From: Nitrososphaeraceae archaeon | Lineage (GTDB): Archaea; Thermoproteota; Nitrososphaeria; Nitrososphaerales; Nitrososphaeraceae | DNA length: 64,000 nucleotides | Direction: 5' to 3' | Assembly: GCA_009377575.1 (NCBI GenBank) | Contig: WHTU01000012.1 | Coordinates: forward strand, 1-64,000 | Position numbers and translations under genes: made by a program | Shown: positions 8,218 to 17,592 of the stretch, piece by piece | Numbering within the stretch: the stretch's first letter is position 1 | Layout of the letters: each line of letters starts with the position of its first letter | Notes under the pieces: model-generated | Databases searched by the model: none | What the model saw: the letters and a program-made list of their open reading frames with translations, nothing else | Told to the model about the DNA's origin: nothing

Positions 8218-9210
8218 ATGGCTTCTACAAGAGGTTCGAAGAACAACTCAGGCGGACCAAGGGCTCCTAGATGGCCCAATGGTAATATTGATTGGGAACG
8301 AGTCTCACATGAATACCTTAAACCAATAATTTCATCGCAGATCGCACCAAATACGAATAGAGGCTTTATGTATATCTTGGATTCAAAACAGATTCTTAAG
8401 AAGTCAGATTATGACGGACTAACTGATCACTTGGTGCAATGGCGTATGAATGGAGAGATCGATTGGAACACTGTTGCAGATGGAAGCGGCAGAGGAATTA
8501 TCAATGATTTCGATGGCTATGAAGATTGTAACGCCTTCGTAAACGATCAAATTGGCTTTCTACTAAAATGTGGAGAACAATATGAAATACGCCTTAAAGG
8601 TGAATGGAGATGGCATGGTCAACCTGAATATGTTATGAATATGGTGGAAAAGCATGCAGTAGCTGGGACAGTAGCCGCTCATACTATGGAAAATTACGTT
8701 AAGGTTGCATACAATCGAGGAGATTCCGGATGGGGTTATATGGAAAAACTTTGTCGTGAATTGGATAAGGAACGATACTATACAGATCTTGATACTGGTA
8801 ACGAAATGGAAAGGGATGCTATCCATCTAAACTATCTTGGCGACGATGATAAATATGGTCGTCATATGGATGACCTCATCAAAGAGCAACTGGAGTTTTT
8901 TGGATTATCAGATATCGTAGAATTCAAGAGAATAGCAGTAGTACCGTCACAAATACAAGAATATGGTTTACCAGTTGATTTTGAGACTGGTAAAGGCTAT
9001 GAAATAGATGCGTTAAATGCTTTCAACCCAGAGAAGTTTAGAAAGTTACTGCTAGACAATATTACTCCATATTTTGACAGGGATATTCATGATCAATTAT
9101 TGAAGCAGAATCCTGCCAGAGTGATTGATGGTTTGGTCCGAAAGCGTGTCAAATTCTTATCTGAGCGTTCCGGCAAGCCCAAGTCCTCCACGAGGAGGAG
9201 AAGATTATGA
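8218..9210 (+). CDS. Topoisomerase VI A/Spo11-like TOPRIM protein
   Basis: 330 residues with the order seen in Spo11/TopoVI-A relatives. A winged-helix-like segment has NTNRGFMYILDS, where Tyr52 sits in the place of the DNA-cleaving tyrosine, followed by LVQWRMNGEIDW. A TOPRIM-like domain has MVEKHAVAG (Glu144) and YLGDDDKYG (Asp209, Asp211). Then comes IAVVPSQIQEYGLP with YEIDAL, a phrase typical of plasmid and phage members of this family. No ATPase (B) subunit is nearby, so it may act alone, like the single-subunit Mini-A group, in element replication or resolution. Family assignment rests on motif order; activity is inferred. Confidence 0.78.
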   Translation: MASTRGSKNNSGGPRAPRWPNGNIDWERVSHEYLKPIISSQIAPNTNRGFMYILDSKQILKKSDYDGLTDHLVQWRMNGEIDWNTVADGSGRGIINDFDGYEDCNAFVNDQIGFLLKCGEQYEIRLKGEWRWHGQPEYVMNMVEKHAVAGTVAAHTMENYVKVAYNRGDSGWGYMEKLCRELDKERYYTDLDTGNEMERDAIHLNYLGDDDKYGRHMDDLIKEQLEFFGLSDIVEFKRIAVVPSQIQEYGLPVDFETGKGYEIDALNAFNPEKFRKLLLDNITPYFDRDIHDQLLKQNPARVIDGLVRKRVKFLSERSGKPKSSTRRRRL

Positions 9211-9232
9211 TACGAGGGATTAGACATTCGGA

Positions 9233-9820
9233 TTGGTAAAGAAATACGGCGTTGACATGGACGAGTTTGACAATGAGTCACGGAATGAGGCCGAAGCTTA
9301 CGTCAAACAAGAGATTGCCAGAGACTGGAGTTATGAAGAATTACAGAGAAGTTACAAGAACCTCAAAAAAGTAACGCTAAAGAACTTACCTAACCTGTGG
9401 ATGGGTTTAGAATTTGCCCTTTCTGTTAAGAGTGTGCTTAATATCAAAGGGAATACTCTTCCATTCATAGGCCCACGCTCTGACGAGGATAAAGTACAAA
9501 ATAAGGAATTATCTTTAGAACGAAATGCGGGATTATCTTTGGATAATAACCAGAATATGGAATGTAACACTGATATGCGTGGGGGGGAAATTTCTTTATG
9601 CGCCCCTAACGAAGAAATGAAAGGGTCTGCTAAAGATAACAATATTGACGGCCCGTATTCTTGTCCTTATTGTGATAGTCGTTTAGCACCAGACGACCTC
9701 TATCGAGGACATGTTAAAAGTCACAAAGGTTCGACTCCATATGCTGGCTCAGCAGACTCGGAACAATATACCAACGAACAAGATTGTATTAGAGCGCAAA
9801 AGAGTGAGGGGTTAACGTAG
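9233..9820 (+). CDS. C2H2 zinc-finger protein
   Basis: 195 residues from TTG (an ATG nine codons in is possible). The N-terminal ~60 residues are helical and charged, the middle is low complexity, and a C-terminal classical C2H2 finger reads YSCPYCDSRL...YRGHVKSH. It follows the topoisomerase-like gene closely and precedes the next gene by 2 bp, so all are likely one transcript. Probably DNA- or protein-binding; role unknown. Confidence 0.65.
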   Translation: MVKKYGVDMDEFDNESRNEAEAYVKQEIARDWSYEELQRSYKNLKKVTLKNLPNLWMGLEFALSVKSVLNIKGNTLPFIGPRSDEDKVQNKELSLERNAGLSLDNNQNMECNTDMRGGEISLCAPNEEMKGSAKDNNIDGPYSCPYCDSRLAPDDLYRGHVKSHKGSTPYAGSADSEQYTNEQDCIRAQKSEGLT

Positions 9821-9822
9821 TC

Positions 9823-10233
9823 ATGACAGATTTAGATAATATATGCGAGTATTACATATGGTGGCCTGATAAGGATAAAGAACCAAACAAACAAGCCTGT
9901 CCTAACTGGGCTTCAAGTGGGAGATGGATGTTTGATGATGAGGATGATGAGGATAATAAAATCTTCATAAGACTTTGTCCAGAGCATTTGACAGAAATAC
10001 TTCGGAGGAGTAAGCCAAGGCCAAGGCCTAAAGCAGATAAGCTCAAGTATTATCGAGTAACGAAATATACGGTTGACCAGGATGTGGATGGTACGGGAGA
10101 GATAGTAAAAGAAGGGTATGATTATCGTGGGGATGGATACATCAATGAATCTATGTCAGTACGTTCTAACGAGAAAGAGCCTCACAAATATCGTTACCTC
10201 ATCAAGGAAGTACAGCCACCAGAGAAGAAATAA
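9823..10233 (+). CDS. Hypothetical acidic protein
   Basis: 136 residues, ATG start 2 bp after the zinc-finger gene. The N-terminus holds CEYYIWWP...ACPNW...RLCPEHL, a Cys/His set that could bind zinc, interrupted by an acidic DDEDDEDN run. After a proline/lysine linker (KPRPRPK) the C-terminal half is beta-like and polar. No family recognised. Confidence 0.55.
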   Translation: MTDLDNICEYYIWWPDKDKEPNKQACPNWASSGRWMFDDEDDEDNKIFIRLCPEHLTEILRRSKPRPRPKADKLKYYRVTKYTVDQDVDGTGEIVKEGYDYRGDGYINESMSVRSNEKEPHKYRYLIKEVQPPEKK

Positions 10234-10308
10234 TCACGGACCAGAACATGTTTGTTAATGTATGATAATAGGTTGCAATAGTGAGAATGAGAATATCAAA
10301 TAATCTTG

Positions 10309-11112
10309 ATGGTCGTGGAATCAATGGATATTACGATTGAAGTTAGTGATACCCTAGCCAGAATTTGCAGGGATGCAAATCTGACCCCTAAGGAATTGAT
10401 TGAAGGTTATATAGCTTCTTTAACACTTTTGCATTCTACCTACGAGCGGATAAAAAATGAAGGTACAGAAAGAAGATCTTTTAGTGAAATTCTTTCTAAA
10501 CTGTATCAGCAAATACTGGGTTGTACTCCCAGCAATCTGGATGTAGCACCGTCGTTAATCGAGCAAACGAATAAACTTGTTGGAATAAATCAATCCATTG
10601 GTGCCAGTATAATCAATCTTTTAATCGATTACGATAATCGTACTGTTTCCTATAACCTACACTATACACTCTGTTCTGACGCAGCACAATTATTTGCATA
10701 CCGTAACCTTGCACTTGGTATTCGTATAACCCCAAAATATGTGCAGGTTTCGCATCTTGACTACATTCCCTTGCTTGATGACATTAATATATACAATGCA
10801 GATTTAGAAATTCTAAATGACTTTGTAAATCAGAGGTTACTAAGAGGGTATAACGATACTGGAAAAGAAGATACAAAGATAGTATCTGATCCTAATGAAC
10901 CTTTTATCCAAGTCACTTGCACCTTGAGCTTGGTGGGGTCAAATCCTTATCAAGCATGGAACAAGACTAGGTCGCAATCTCATGAATTTTTCCTAATAAA
11001 GATCGATGTGAGAGCAGATAAAGTCACACAACTTCTTCCTATAGTAGAATTGGCATCCATTAATAGAGATATTCGAGGGTTAGCAGTTTCGGAATTTGGC
11101 ATGAATATCTGA
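10309..11112 (+). CDS. Hypothetical protein
   Basis: About 268 residues; TTG, ATG and a later in-frame ATG (10324) are all candidate starts. The N-terminus MDITIEVSDTLARICRDANLTPKELIEGYI resembles a ribbon-helix-helix-like strand plus helix pair, and the rest looks like a mixed alpha/beta domain. No motifs identify a function. It is the last rightward gene of the element's left block. Confidence 0.55.
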   Translation: MVVESMDITIEVSDTLARICRDANLTPKELIEGYIASLTLLHSTYERIKNEGTERRSFSEILSKLYQQILGCTPSNLDVAPSLIEQTNKLVGINQSIGASIINLLIDYDNRTVSYNLHYTLCSDAAQLFAYRNLALGIRITPKYVQVSHLDYIPLLDDINIYNADLEILNDFVNQRLLRGYNDTGKEDTKIVSDPNEPFIQVTCTLSLVGSNPYQAWNKTRSQSHEFFLIKIDVRADKVTQLLPIVELASINRDIRGLAVSEFGMNI

Positions 11113-11500
11113 CTACTGCATTCTCGCGCGGCGTGAAATTGGTGCAAAGACAACCGGTAGATTATCATAATAAAGGACAGAACCCACAAGGGGATTTGAA
11201 CTCATTGTGAAATAATGAAGTCTGAATTATCTTCTGTCGGTAATCTCATCTCACTGTAAAGTTCCATGACGACGACGAATAGCTCTCGGCAGTCTTAAAT
11301 CTGATTTCAGCCATCCACTGAATTACGACAATTAAGAAGAGCACAGTAGAAACAGACGAAAAAACAATCGACGAGGACGCTGAAGAAGGGGATCCGGACT
11401 ACAATAATGAATCAAATCTGTCATAGGCATAGGAGCCAAGCTAGAACTGTAAGAAAAGACAAGCGATAATCGAAGACTTGCAGATTGTAAGATTTCAATA
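11113..11500. other. Intergenic region
   Basis: No convincing gene. It lies between the rightward block and the leftward methylase relic. Confidence 0.4.
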
Positions 11501-12154
11501 CTAAAGGTGCAAGGTATCCGCATAGTTGTAAAAAATATGCAGTGCTCTCAGTTCATTATTGGGAACAAAGCTCATGGCAATCCAACCGATCCTTTAGACT
11601 CCTGGAGGGCACATCTGATAGTTTTGTTGACCTAGTAATAGAAACATGAGTGATCCAACCTTACACACTCGAGCATCAGCCTTCAATAATTTTTGTGTAT
11701 TTGGCAATTTAGTCCTATACATTTTTTCTGCCGTATTGACATTATATGGTGGATCACATCGCCAACGACAGAATATATCATTGGGGATTTCGTAAAGTTC
11801 CTGTCCATCTGTTACGAGATCTGGCTTAGTGTCTGGGTTAATGTCTACAGTAAAGCTATTCCCTTTAACACTTCCGCTGCAGACTTCTATGGTATTATCT
11901 TCCTTCCCAAAGATAGTATCGATCATTTCTAAATAGTTAAAGGGATATCTGCCATTATCTCTGCCTCTGAATCGTAAATGACCAGATATAAAGTATGGAC
12001 TGTTTGTAGTTGAATACAACAATCCGCATGCTGGACTTGCACTAATGAACCTCAAACCATAAATTGACAAGTATTCAGTTCTTAATAAATCTGTAATGTT
12101 ACTTATTTTTTCTACATATTTCAATAATAAAGGCATGTTATTAGTCGTTTCCAT
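11501..12154 (-). pseudogene. DNA methylase (DPPYN type), broken by one in-frame stop
   Basis: Amino-methyltransferase-like protein. The catalytic motif IV DPPYN lies at about residue 140, and a SAM-region phrase EVCSGSVKGN...VDINPDTKPDLV stands ahead of it. The frame stops with TAA at 11594-11596, but the same frame continues for 30 codons with sense sequence fitting the family's C-terminus (RIGWIAMSFVPNNELRAL) to a TAG at 11501. One base change (AAA to TAA) would explain it. Function is presumably lost or reduced; readthrough is unlikely but untested. Confidence 0.75.
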
Positions 12155-12326
12155 ATCCAGTAGCGTTCATAGCAATATATGTAATCAGCTTCTCCAAGGA
12201 ACACTACTATCGAATAGTAACGAATAAATAAGTACAACAGAAGTATTGTAGACATGCAACTACATTAACTGGTAACTCTATGGGAGAGCAGTTTGTCCAC
12301 TTACCAGTTGGGGTGGTAGTTGGAGA

Positions 12327-13307
12327 TTAAACAGCCGAAGCTTTTACCCTCTGCATCCAGTCACGGGGTTCCTCTGCTATGTGAGCCAAATCGTAAAAGT
12401 CAAGTGGTTCTCCCTTCTTTTTCAGTATATTTTCAATCTCCCACAGCGGACTGCCAATTGCCTCAATGGTTTTTCTTGGAAGCATAAGCCCAAAGTAGTC
12501 TGATGAGCCGCCACTACTTTCTATAATGAGAACTACGGAGTCTTCTCCGGAGCGAGATAGTGCAAGTGCGTCGTCCAGTGCTTTCTTGAGTTCAAACTTT
12601 CTATCGTTCGCATAAGAATGCGCTGCTAATATAAGACCGTACTCGCTGTGTGATAAGTTTACCAAGGCTATGTTCGTTTTTTGCTCGCTAAAGGCTCTTT
12701 CCAAAAGTGGAAACGAATCTCGACATAATAGCGAAAATATTCCCCTCTCTGTTAACTTAGCTGATTTACTGCTCATACCTCCGAAGTGTTTGCGATTGAA
12801 CCTGGACTTCGCTTCTAGCAACACAATCTGCTCACTTCCGATGATAAAGTCAGGACCTTTCCTATTCCTAAATTCAAGAGGATAACCCATCTTTGAAATC
12901 ATGTATGCGATGCGTAATTCGTCAGTGGCAGTTGATAACGCAAGTAGAACACATTCTTTCTTCTTTTTTGTTGTCGAGTTATTCTGTTTGACAATGCTAG
13001 ACAGTTTTTTCTTCAAATCTATATATCGTCCTTCAAACCCTTTTATGAAGCGACAAGACTCCAATGCATCTATGGTCCGAGCAATCTCTATTGGTTCATC
13101 AGCAGTGTTAAGCAAAATTAGAACCTCTCCAAGTGGAAATTTGTTTGCAACAAGTTTTTTCCAGATAGTTACTAAGTCATTAGCACTGTGAATCAACCCA
13201 TATGCATTAGTGCTAAATGAACAGGATGGAAAGCGAAGACACTTATCAGGATCTACTGTCGGGGCACTTGCATTCATATTTACCAAAGGTGTATCCTTTA
13301 GGAACAC
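12327..13307 (-). CDS. PD-(D/E)XK nuclease-like protein
   Basis: 326 residues. The central segment KGPDFIIGSEQIVLLEAKSR carries Asp153 and Glu165-x-Lys167, the catalytic triad pattern of restriction-endonuclease-fold nucleases. A helical region with TATDELRIAYMISKMGYPL upstream is usual for this fold (active-site beta strands after a glutamate helix). The N-terminal ~100 residues and the C-terminal ~120 are unassigned. It sits between a dead methylase and a dead flavin oxidase, in a defence-like neighbourhood. Target unknown. Confidence 0.7.
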   Translation of the reverse strand: MFLKDTPLVNMNASAPTVDPDKCLRFPSCSFSTNAYGLIHSANDLVTIWKKLVANKFPLGEVLILLNTADEPIEIARTIDALESCRFIKGFEGRYIDLKKKLSSIVKQNNSTTKKKKECVLLALSTATDELRIAYMISKMGYPLEFRNRKGPDFIIGSEQIVLLEAKSRFNRKHFGGMSSKSAKLTERGIFSLLCRDSFPLLERAFSEQKTNIALVNLSHSEYGLILAAHSYANDRKFELKKALDDALALSRSGEDSVVLIIESSGGSSDYFGLMLPRKTIEAIGSPLWEIENILKKKGEPLDFYDLAHIAEEPRDWMQRVKASAV

Positions 13308-13336
13308 TTATGGATTTGCATTAGCGGAAATTAGGT

Positions 13337-13786
13337 TATTATTGAGATTCCCGGCATTAATAGCATAGAAGAGGTTGAAAGTATACTTGATAGCAAGCTG
13401 AATCTGCAACTAGCAACCATCGATGAATCAGATTACCCCAATATTCAGCCTGTGTGGTTTTACTATGATAAGGACAAAAGTGGAATATTCATTCTAACAA
13501 GTATCAATGCAAAAAAGACTTTGAACATTAAACGCAATCCTAAAGTCTATTTTTCAGTGGATGACTGCAATATTCCCTATAGAGGAGTTAAAGGCAGAGG
13601 TGTTGCAATCATACTTGAAAATCGGACTATGCTCACTGAGATAGCCGAGAAGATAAGTTTGAAGTATTATATTGACTTAATCATCCGGGAGCAAAAGCCC
13701 TAGTTGACCGTTCAAAGCAGAAAGATGCAATAGTTTTTGAAATCAATCCCAAGTTCTTTTCTACATGGGATTTCGGTAAAAGGTAA
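13337..13786 (+). pseudogene. Pyridoxamine 5'-phosphate oxidase-like FMN protein, frameshifted
   Basis: Protein similarity runs from IEIPGINSIEEVESIL through LATIDESDYPNIQPVWFYYD and KTLNIKRNPKVYFSVDD, the flavin-binding split-barrel pattern. No start codon lies between the upstream in-frame stop and the first homologous residues. Near 13677 the frame shifts by one base: the following bases resume as NHPGAKALVDRSKQKD, ending with FFSTWDFGKR and a stop at 13784-13786. The gene is therefore dead at both ends. Confidence 0.75.
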
Positions 13787-13987
13787 AGCGTAATCATAAT
13801 CATAGTGCTTGGAGGCATGGGCCTAAAGTACAGTGTGTTTCCATAGCAATCACGAAGGAATGACACAGTTAAAGTATCTATGAAAGCGCTCGTCTGATCT
13901 AAGACTTACTAAGCAATAATGACTGAATATAGATATCGATCTAACAAATTATAAACCTCCTAGTGATGTATGCGATTCTAAAGTCCC

Positions 13988-15505
13988 ATGATCGAAGATG
14001 ATGTAAAAGCTACTTCAAAGTTTAGGTCAGAAATCGTTCAGGAAGAAAATCTATGGAAATACTTTGAAATCAGAACTTGTCTACTAAAATATTCAGACGA
14101 TGATGAAACTTGGAAAGTTGGTTTCCTATTTATCAGACTTCTAGATCATAAAATCCCTATTCAATCTTTTCTTCCGGACCTTAAACGACTGAAGATGTTG
14201 CATGAAGTTCTTCCTATCAAAGACCTAAAAGATCTTCTTGATCTGGTATCGACTAAACAAAAAGTGAGACTTGGAGGAGTTGAAGCTTCATTGGAACTAG
14301 TTACTCGCCCCTATACGGAACTATTTGGAGTTGAGGATCCCTGCTATGGTTTAAACGCAACAGGCAATTATTCATCTAAATTAGATGATACGTATGAATC
14401 AGTTCGGTCAGAGCTTCCTTTGCTTTCCATTCCATTTCAAGACTTAAAGGACGTATGTAATGCACTGTTCAGGCTAGATTTCGGAACCCGGGCCTATTCT
14501 CATTTTGTCGTGGCTCTTGCACCATTTGCTGCCTCAATTGGAAATGTTGACTTTGATAGAAAGAAAATTGCAGTTAGTCTTAGAATATCTCCAGAAATTG
14601 ATCTTAACAAAATATCGCTGAATTTGTACGGAAATAACAAAACAGGGGAACCCACCAGTTTAAGAAAATCTATAATTCAATTCGACAGGGCAAAGGATAG
14701 TGATATGGTAATAGCTCCAATCATAGCACCAGATTCGGATTCTGTCTATGTGAAATTGGAGCTTTATTTCAAGAAGGAACTAGTTGAAACGAAATCTGTT
14801 GGTGTTGAAACTAGGATGCCAGTGAGCGCATCGATGACATTTTCATATGAAATCGAAGGCGCGAAGAAAGAGAAGGACATCAAGCTTACAAAAGAAAGAA
14901 TCAAGAAACTGTTCGAAGAAGTCAGAAACGAATCCAATCAAGCAAAGAGAGGATACAAGTTTGAACAAGTTATAAGAGCAGTTTTTTTATTAGTACCCCG
15001 TCTAAAAATCACTTCAAACAACATTAATGACCGTATAGAAGAAATAGATATTCAAGTAAGAAATCATAATAGAAAACATGTATGGGCGGATTTTGATGAC
15101 GTTGTTTTCATCGAGTGTAAATATTTAAAACAAAAAGCAACGGCGGCTGATGTTAGAAACTTTCTGGGAAAATTGAGAAAAAATAGAAGAAAGACAGGTA
15201 TCTTTGTGAGTGTGACAGGGTTTACTGGTAGAGACGAAATGGAAGGAGCACGGGGAGAGGTAAAGACTTCTTTTGTTCGTGACGGCACCCATGTTGTAAT
15301 CTTGGATGAAGCAGATCTAGACGACATATTTCGATGTCGAGACGTGTCAGAGCTAATAGATGACAGGTACACTGATATTTTCAAATGGAAATTTAAGCCC
15401 GATTCAGAAGTAAAAGATCCATTACACATCATCAAGTTAAGGTATGCAAATGGAGAGATTGATCATGATCAGTATCAGAAAATGTATACAGCGCTGAATT
15501 TATGA
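13988..15505 (+). CDS. Restriction-endonuclease-fold protein with SHOCT tail
   Basis: 505 residues. Residues 1-~300 are an unrecognised mixed domain with a beta-rich middle. Residues ~325-460 form a Mrr-like nuclease domain: FEQVIRAVF, then EEIDIQV (Asp354), VVFIECKYLK (Glu376-x-Lys378) and DVRNFLGKL...TGIFVSVTGFTG. The last ~27 residues (IIKLRYANGEIDHDQYQKM) are a SHOCT short helix pair, found at the ends of many enzyme and membrane proteins. No methylase partner is present. Nuclease activity is inferred from motifs. The long N-terminal domain may sense the target. Confidence 0.75.
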   Translation: MIEDDVKATSKFRSEIVQEENLWKYFEIRTCLLKYSDDDETWKVGFLFIRLLDHKIPIQSFLPDLKRLKMLHEVLPIKDLKDLLDLVSTKQKVRLGGVEASLELVTRPYTELFGVEDPCYGLNATGNYSSKLDDTYESVRSELPLLSIPFQDLKDVCNALFRLDFGTRAYSHFVVALAPFAASIGNVDFDRKKIAVSLRISPEIDLNKISLNLYGNNKTGEPTSLRKSIIQFDRAKDSDMVIAPIIAPDSDSVYVKLELYFKKELVETKSVGVETRMPVSASMTFSYEIEGAKKEKDIKLTKERIKKLFEEVRNESNQAKRGYKFEQVIRAVFLLVPRLKITSNNINDRIEEIDIQVRNHNRKHVWADFDDVVFIECKYLKQKATAADVRNFLGKLRKNRRKTGIFVSVTGFTGRDEMEGARGEVKTSFVRDGTHVVILDEADLDDIFRCRDVSELIDDRYTDIFKWKFKPDSEVKDPLHIIKLRYANGEIDHDQYQKMYTALNL

Positions 15506-15973
15506 CTCGGTCTTTGCCAGCTAATCGTAGTATTCCACGCTTCTCGTCCTCAGGAAGATATGACCCGATACACCTTTACTTTAACTTCCAAATGGTTGTG
15601 GTGCTGCCTTTGTTGCTAGAAATTTTCTCCTTCCAATATGCATAGAAGTACTTACCATGATGCAATTTGCAACTATCTCTTCCATATTTGCCATTCTCCT
15701 TCCTAATGGTAGCGTTACATAGTTGGGTTTCCGATGTATTGCCTGCGAGCTCCTGAGCGATAATTATAGAAAACCTCAATGAACAAAATAGCGAGGTTAG
15801 CTGTCCCTATTCTCGAAGACCTGAATGTGAGTTGTATGAAGCAGGTGATCAGATCGCTCTCAAACTATGCACACTCAATCGCTTAACTGCCAAATTTGAG
15901 AAGATCTATACGACTAGGACCGAATTCATTTCCGACATTCATGCGTCGTGATAAGATGGCTTTGGCTTACAAC
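15506..15973. other. Intergenic region
   Basis: No convincing gene on either strand; short leftward frames lack protein character. Confidence 0.4.
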
Positions 15974-16816
15974 TTAGTCACTTTTCAATTCCTGTAGTTC
16001 TTTCATCAAATTCTTTATTTCTAACGGAATATCTATGTCTTGCATCAGAATATTACGCAGCAGTTCATCGGCGCCAATAAGGCTATCCTTATTTGGGATA
16101 GAATCCCATTCTATTTGTTGCATATTCTTTTCTATCATATACTTTCGTACAGTATCCATTTCATTTCTCAGATTCTTCAAAGCAATTTGGCTGTTATGGG
16201 AAAGAACTAGGCCACCCTTGTCATAATACCACCCTCTAACCTGATTTACCATCTTAGTGAAGTGATCTTGAGTATATGTATTATCTGAAGTCCTCAACCC
16301 CTTGAGTGTTGAAAGCAAGTTTCCGTAATAAGCCATTCTTATATTTCTCAAACTTTCGCTATACTTAGACCTAAGCTCCAACGTGTTTTTCAGAATTTCA
16401 AGTTTTGCGTTTTCCTTAGTTTGATGGACTGCAACCGCTTTATCTTTTCTTCCACCTAAGAAGCCTACAAATCCAGTTGCACCAGCAGTGATTACTGTGG
16501 TAATGATCTCGACCGGTATTGCGGAAGTGGCAGTTGGTGTTGCTTGTTGTCCTGAGTTAACAGTATTATTTCCTGTATTATTTCCAGCTGCTTGTTGTCC
16601 TGATTGAGACAGTAGTGGAATCTGATCAGTAAAATTATTCAATTCAGGCGTCAAGCCGCTCATCTCATCCAATGACATTGTGCCGTCTGTTTGGCCTAAC
16701 GAAGATTGAAAACCATAGGCGAATGAAATAGCTGTTACTATAACTGGAATTATGAACACTCTATTCTCTAATATGAGATATTCTCCTCCTATGGCACTCA
16801 AATATAATACTAACAT
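15974..16816 (-). CDS. Membrane protein with coiled cytoplasmic domain
   Basis: 280 residues. A hydrophobic segment at ~17-36 (FIIPVIVTAISFAYGF) looks like a signal anchor. A Ser/Asn/Gln-rich extracellular linker with NNTGNNT glycosylation-like sites follows, then a second membrane helix near 100-122 (IITTVITAGATGFVGFLGG) and a basic stop-transfer RKDK. The remaining ~155 residues are helical and charged. No enzyme motif. It could be an anchored sensor or scaffold of the element; function unknown. Confidence 0.65.
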   Translation of the reverse strand: MLVLYLSAIGGEYLILENRVFIIPVIVTAISFAYGFQSSLGQTDGTMSLDEMSGLTPELNNFTDQIPLLSQSGQQAAGNNTGNNTVNSGQQATPTATSAIPVEIITTVITAGATGFVGFLGGRKDKAVAVHQTKENAKLEILKNTLELRSKYSESLRNIRMAYYGNLLSTLKGLRTSDNTYTQDHFTKMVNQVRGWYYDKGGLVLSHNSQIALKNLRNEMDTVRKYMIEKNMQQIEWDSIPNKDSLIGADELLRNILMQDIDIPLEIKNLMKELQELKSD

Positions 16817-16956
16817 ATATTATTTTCTGCTATTGGCGAAACATTTCTAGTTCGTCCTCATTCCGCCATTAAGTTCGTGACGAGATGGATGAGAATAAGG
16901 ATATTTATTCTTAATTTATATTTTGAATAAATATTAGATTCACGGTAGGACGACCA

Positions 16957-17100
16957 ATGAAGGAAGCTGTTGCTAACAGCAATGTCAATAACAAGAATAA
17001 GGAGCAGATAATGCTGTTCCAACACCAAAGACAGCTGATGGTTCGGGTAGGGGGAGTCAGTCCATTATTAGACTACTGGTCCGGTACCTTCTGGGAATGA
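16957..17100 (+). CDS. Possible small protein (47 aa)
   Basis: An ATG with an A/T-rich TTTATATTTT element about 40 bp upstream opens a 47-codon frame (KEQIMLFQHQRQLMVRVGG in the middle). It overlaps the 3' end of the convergent gene by 33 bp. No family; existence is uncertain. Confidence 0.25.
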   Translation: MKEAVANSNVNNKNKEQIMLFQHQRQLMVRVGGVSPLLDYWSGTFWE

Positions 17101-17592
17101 TCTTGATCCTGATGACGACTCCTTGCGACTGTCTGCTTCCAAGAACTCTGAAAAACTATTCTCGCCATTGTAATCATGTAAGAAAGACAATCCAGTAAGT
17201 TGGGGTAACGCGTCATACATATTTGCTAGCGTTATTGTTAGCTGATGCAGTTCACGGAGACAATCTTTTTGTAAATAGGGATTGTCTGTATTATCATTAT
17301 ATAAACGCCATTGTTCTTTCTGAAGCTTTTCTAACTCACTTACCCGTCTAAAGAAAATCTCAGCTATGAACGCTGTTCGGTCCTTGCGAAGATAGCTAAG
17401 CTTAGTACCTAGATTCTTTTTAATCTGTCTTTTCAGGTAATAGAAATGCTCTACGGAGATTTCATCTTTTAATCTCTCTTTAATGTAAGCCATGCTCTCC
17501 TCGACGGTGAAACGTTGCACTTCACATTCCACAATTAGTTGTTTAAGGTAGTCTTTCTGGAACTGAGAAAATCGTCCACCGGAGCTTGGCAT
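17068..17592 (-). CDS. HTH-like helical protein
   Basis: 174 residues, wholly helical. The start FSQFQKDYLKQLIVECEVQRFTVEESMAYI resembles an HTH region of terminase-small-subunit-like or transposition regulators. A later helix pair has ELEKLQKEQWRLYNDN and LRELHQLTITLANMYDALPQLTG. This two-part plan (HTH then a Trp-containing helix pair ending in a short LTG-like phrase) is shared with the protein at 52075-52713. Function unknown, probably DNA binding. Confidence 0.5.
   Translation of the reverse strand: MPSSGGRFSQFQKDYLKQLIVECEVQRFTVEESMAYIKERLKDEISVEHFYYLKRQIKKNLGTKLSYLRKDRTAFIAEIFFRRVSELEKLQKEQWRLYNDNTDNPYLQKDCLRELHQLTITLANMYDALPQLTGLSFLHDYNGENSFSEFLEADSRKESSSGSRSFPEGTGPVV

Noticed and set aside
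12327-13307. A classical type II restriction-modification pair with the methylase at 11501-12154
   Set aside because: The methylase frame is interrupted, and an active cognate nuclease without protection would be lethal; the genes need not be partners.
15576-15779. 67-codon leftward frame
   Set aside because: No ribosome site, no recognisable protein pattern; treated as chance open frame.
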